Source of the DNA: a virus
Length of the DNA: 30,057 nt
Virus record (IMG/VR): IMGVR_UViG_3300030294_000130
Coordinates: 1 to 30,057 of that record
Strand: one strand, 5' to 3'
The notes beneath the pieces were generated by a model. That model was not told the DNA's origin. It saw only the letters and a program-made list of their open reading frames with translations, and ran no database searches. This document shows, piece by piece, positions 27,614-30,057 of the stretch (the first letter of the stretch is position 1; each line of letters begins with the position of its first letter). Made by a program: the position numbers and the translations under genes.

Positions 27614-28798
27614 ATGAGAGGATCTATTTATTTAAAGAAAACTAATAAGAAATATTACCCTTATATCTATGATAAGGAAACAAATAAAAAGAAATGGGGT
27701 ACTGGGCATACCAATAAACGCGATGCAGAAACAGAGTTAAGAAAAATGTTATCTGCTTATGATGATGATAGCCTTGTCTTTGGCCGAGCTGAAAGATATA
27801 AAACAATATTAGACCAATTTATTAATATAGTTATTCCTGAAAAGTATAAATCTGAGACAGAAAGAAAGTCTTGTGAATGCATGTTAAAAAAACACACACA
27901 AGGTTTTTATAAAATTCGTATCGATAAAATCAGCACCAAAGACATCCAGCGACTATTACACACAATGCGTATTTATAAAAGTAAAGATAAACCCGAAGAG
28001 ATTCCAACCGCTGCTACAAAAAAGAAATTATATAATTATCTTAATGCGCTATTTAAAACTGCCGATGAATGGGGATTGATATCACAAAACCCTTGTACCG
28101 GAATAACTTTAAAATCTGCTTCTATCGAAACACCCGATACGTGGGAAAGCGAAGATGTTAACTATTTTCTTACCATTGATTATGTAATGCAATCAGAATG
28201 TTATTTAGGCTTCTTAATTATGGCCACAACTGGAATATCAAGAAGTGAAGCATGCGGATTGCAGTGGAAAGATTTTAGGGGAGATTATTTTCTTCTGGAG
28301 CAAGGTAAGGACATCTATATGAATGAAACTAATCTCAAGACATCATTTAGAAGACGTAAGGTTGAACTAATGCCCGTGGTCCGTACAGTAATTGAAGCGC
28401 ATAAAGAAAGACAGGACATAATCAGAAAGATGCTTGTATCTGCGCCTGATATAAATATTTGGATACTTACAGATAATTTCAATCAACCAATGCATCCTGA
28501 TAGATATACTAAGACATTCAAAAAATATTTGGTTAGAAATAATAAAGCTAGTTCAAGACTACTTCCTGTAATACCACTCAAGAATCTTCGACACACGTTT
28601 GCGACATTATTGATCAATGATGATGTAAATATTAAAATTGTACAAGAGGCACTTGGGCATTCTAAGGCGTCTACCACACAAAACTTTTACCAGGGTGCTG
28701 CGCAGAAAACAATGCACAGGTCTGCAGTTCTTAATCTACAAAATGCTATTTTTAATAAATCGGTAGAAAAATCGGTAGAAAAAGAAAAAAATGCATAA
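27614..28798 (+). CDS. int: Tyrosine-type site-specific integrase
   Basis: The 394-residue phage integrase has an N-terminal arm-type binding segment (MRGSIYLKKTNKKYYPYIYD, then KKKWGTGHTNKRDAETELRKML) and a core-binding domain (about 60-160). The catalytic domain has Arg210 (ATTGISRSEACGLQW), Lys242 (LKTSFRRRKVEL), Arg326 (PLKNLRHTFATLL), His349 (ALGHSKASTTQNFY) and the nucleophile Tyr359. At the box II His position of HxxR the residue is Lys323. The C-terminus has a SVEKSVEKEK repeat. Its gene ends 58 bases from tRNA-Gly, the likely attachment gene. AGGAAGG lies before the ATG; the -35/-10 are not clear. Confidence 0.93.
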   Translation: MRGSIYLKKTNKKYYPYIYDKETNKKKWGTGHTNKRDAETELRKMLSAYDDDSLVFGRAERYKTILDQFINIVIPEKYKSETERKSCECMLKKHTQGFYKIRIDKISTKDIQRLLHTMRIYKSKDKPEEIPTAATKKKLYNYLNALFKTADEWGLISQNPCTGITLKSASIETPDTWESEDVNYFLTIDYVMQSECYLGFLIMATTGISRSEACGLQWKDFRGDYFLLEQGKDIYMNETNLKTSFRRRKVELMPVVRTVIEAHKERQDIIRKMLVSAPDINIWILTDNFNQPMHPDRYTKTFKKYLVRNNKASSRLLPVIPLKNLRHTFATLLINDDVNIKIVQEALGHSKASTTQNFYQGAAQKTMHRSAVLNLQNAIFNKSVEKSVEKEKNA

Positions 28799-28800
28799 TA

Positions 28801-28847
28801 AAAAGCCAGTATCAAAGTCATTGAAATAGGCTTTAATACTGGCTTTT
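28801..28847. terminator. Terminator between integrase and tRNA-Gly
   Basis: AAAAGCCAGTAT (28801-28812) and ATACTGGCTTTT (28836-28847) form a perfect 12-bp stem with a 23-base loop. The A/T ends make it usable in both directions: for the integrase rightward and the tRNA leftward. Confidence 0.8.
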
Positions 28848-28855
28848 AACCTTTA

Positions 28856-28927
28856 AGCGCGAGACGGGAATCGGACCCGCGACCCTCTCCTTGGCAAGGA
28901 GATGCTCTACCGCTGAGCCACTCGCGC
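28856..28927 (-). tRNA. tRNA-Gly (anticodon GCC), likely attachment gene
   Basis: The minus strand folds as a tRNA: acceptor GCGCGAG/CTCGCGC (7 bp), D arm GCTC-AGCGGTA-GAGC, anticodon arm TCTCC-TTGCCAA-GGAGA with anticodon GCC at 28895-28893, T arm GCGGG-TCCGATT-CCCGT, and U73 as the discriminator base, usual for bacterial tRNA-Gly. No CCA is encoded. Its 3' end faces the prophage, so the attachment core probably lies in the 3' half and the integrated phage restored the gene. The T-loop starts TCC rather than the usual TTC. Confidence 0.93.
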
Positions 28928-28970
28928 ATTCTACATATAATTTTATGTGCTGTTGTTTCGCACTTATAGT

Positions 28971-28999
28971 AATATATTATATGCAGGTTATTTTGTCAA
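28971..28999 (-). promoter_or_regulatory. Promoter of tRNA-Gly
   Basis: On the minus strand TTGACA (28999-28994), a 17-base spacer and TATATT (28976-28971) lie about 45 bases before the mature tRNA 5' end. This is host DNA beyond the attachment site. Confidence 0.75.
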
Positions 29000-29079
29000 T
29001 AGAATTCTGTATTTTTTACAAACAATTTATATTTTTATAATTTACGTTGAATCATTTTATGGTTTTCACTAGTCAAATT

Positions 29080-30057
29080 CTACTTTAGATATTGCTCGAA
29101 CTCATCCAACAATCCTTCAAATACTTTGAGTGCTTCCTTCACTGGCTCTGGCTTTGACATATCTACGCCACAAAGTTTCAATAGATCAATTGGATGCATC
29201 GAGGAACCACCACTTAAGAACTGGAAGTAACCATCAATTGTTTTTTGATCGCCTTGAAGTATTTTTGTTGAAATTGCAATTGCCGCTGAGAATCCGGTTG
29301 CATATTGATATACATAAAACGGTGTGTAGAAATGTGGTATTCTAGACCATTCAAGTTCTATCTCGTCATCCATTTCCATATCTGGTCCAAAGTACTGTTC
29401 ATTTAATTTACGGTATGTCTTGCAAAGTAGTTCAGAGTTCAAGATTTGTCCGTCTTCAGCCATCTTGTGAGTTATCATTTCATATTCAGCAAACATAGTC
29501 TGTCTAAATAAAGTGCCTTTAAACTGTTCTAAAAAATGATTAATTAGGTACATTTTCTCTTTGACTTCTGTACAGTTTTTTAGCATATAGTTAATCAACA
29601 GTGCTTCGTTACATGTTGATGCGACCTCTGCTACGAATATCTGATAACCAGCATAGACATGAGGTTGGTTCTCATTTGAATGATAGGTGTGAATTGCATG
29701 ACCCATCTCGTGAGCTAACGTAAACACGTCATTCAAGCTGTCTGAATAATTCAAAAACACATATGGGTGCGTTCCAAATGTTCCCCAAGAAAATGCTCCA
29801 TTTCGTTTACCAGCGCTTTCTCTTACATCCACCCAACCACTGTTGTATCCCTCTTCTAAAATATCAATATATTTTGCACCCAAGGGAGCCATTCCATTTT
29901 TCACAATATCCTTAGCTTCTTCATAAGTAACTTTCATCTTATAATCACTTACCATAGGCGCATAGACATCATAAAAATGAAGTTTCTCAACGCCCAGCGC
30001 TTTCTTACGAATAGATACATATTTGTGCATCAAACCCATATTGTCGTGAACTGTCTG
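29080..30057 (-). CDS. pepF: Oligoendopeptidase F, C-terminal part (cut by window edge)
   Basis: The frame is open to the right edge (reading QTVHDN before the ATG at 30039), so only about 325 C-terminal residues are present. It has LHFYDVYAPM, GKRNGAFSWGTFGTHPYVFLNY, and the M3 peptidase zinc site TLAHEMGHAIHTYH. It ends with PFYVYQYATGFSAAIAISTKIL and the GGSSMHPIDLLKLCGVDM signature of PepF. The enzyme is a cytosolic zinc peptidase cutting short peptides. It is host DNA beyond the prophage end; no start is visible. Confidence 0.93.
   Translation of the reverse strand, partial: QTVHDNMGLMHKYVSIRKKALGVEKLHFYDVYAPMVSDYKMKVTYEEAKDIVKNGMAPLGAKYIDILEEGYNSGWVDVRESAGKRNGAFSWGTFGTHPYVFLNYSDSLNDVFTLAHEMGHAIHTYHSNENQPHVYAGYQIFVAEVASTCNEALLINYMLKNCTEVKEKMYLINHFLEQFKGTLFRQTMFAEYEMITHKMAEDGQILNSELLCKTYRKLNEQYFGPDMEMDDEIELEWSRIPHFYTPFYVYQYATGFSAAIAISTKILQGDQKTIDGYFQFLSGGSSMHPIDLLKLCGVDMSKPEPVKEALKVFEGLLDEFEQYLK

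Overview
The window is the integrase-proximal 28.8 kb of a temperate siphophage-type prophage in a low-GC Bacillota genome. A clostridial, probably Lachnospiraceae, host is inferred from the AT-rich coding, the strong AGGAGG ribosome binding sites and the style of the flanking pepF gene; no taxonomic marker settles this. The right edge (about 28856-30057) is host DNA: a tRNA-Gly(GCC) gene with its own promoter and the 3' part of oligoendopeptidase F. The left edge cuts the phage tape-measure gene, so the other prophage end is not in view.

Layout, right to left in the direction of lytic transcription. (1) Integration and lysogeny, 26314-28847: a rightward repressor (26463-26951), an ImmA-like protein (26969-27433) and a tyrosine integrase (27614-28798) ending next to tRNA-Gly. 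A leftward Cro-like gene (26064-26285) diverges from the repressor. Consensus-like promoters face both ways, and a 16-bp palindromic operator occurs twice. (2) Early left region, 23718-26021: an excisionase-like protein and a run of very small genes, some membrane-spanning, with one rightward gene (25278-25448) that has its own extended -10 promoter. (3) Recombination and replication, 13938-23725: Cas4/RecB-like DUF2800, DUF2815 (ssDNA-binding-like), family A DNA polymerase, a small methyltransferase bordered by direct repeats, a primase-helicase (VirE-type), an iteron cluster that looks like a replication origin, VRR-NUC nuclease, an HNH endonuclease wedged between neighbours, and an SNF2-type helicase frameshifted inside its P-loop. 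(4) Late control and accessory genes, 10837-13933: a protein with three Myb/SANT-like segments, a sigma-region-4-like regulator, a lone rightward 41-residue membrane peptide, and a two-gene cassette with its own promoter and a terminator on each side. (5) Packaging and structure, 1-10775: terminase small and large subunits, portal, a MuF/SPP1-gp7 head protein, scaffold, major capsid, connector and tail genes, tail chaperone G/GT with a -1 slippery site, and the start of the tape measure.

The most notable content is the 581-residue MuF head protein. Its last ~190 residues carry the motif series of a RelA/SpoT nucleotide pyrophosphokinase domain, and a small unrecognised gene starts at the very next base, followed by two consecutive intrinsic terminators. 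This looks like a virion-associated polymorphic toxin with a cognate immunity gene. Other points of interest are the iteron origin, the P-loop frameshift (GGG UAA, which could also be +1 recoding), the terminator-bounded 202-aa/94-aa cassette, the duplicated junctions around the methyltransferase, and the intrinsic terminators punctuating the late operon.
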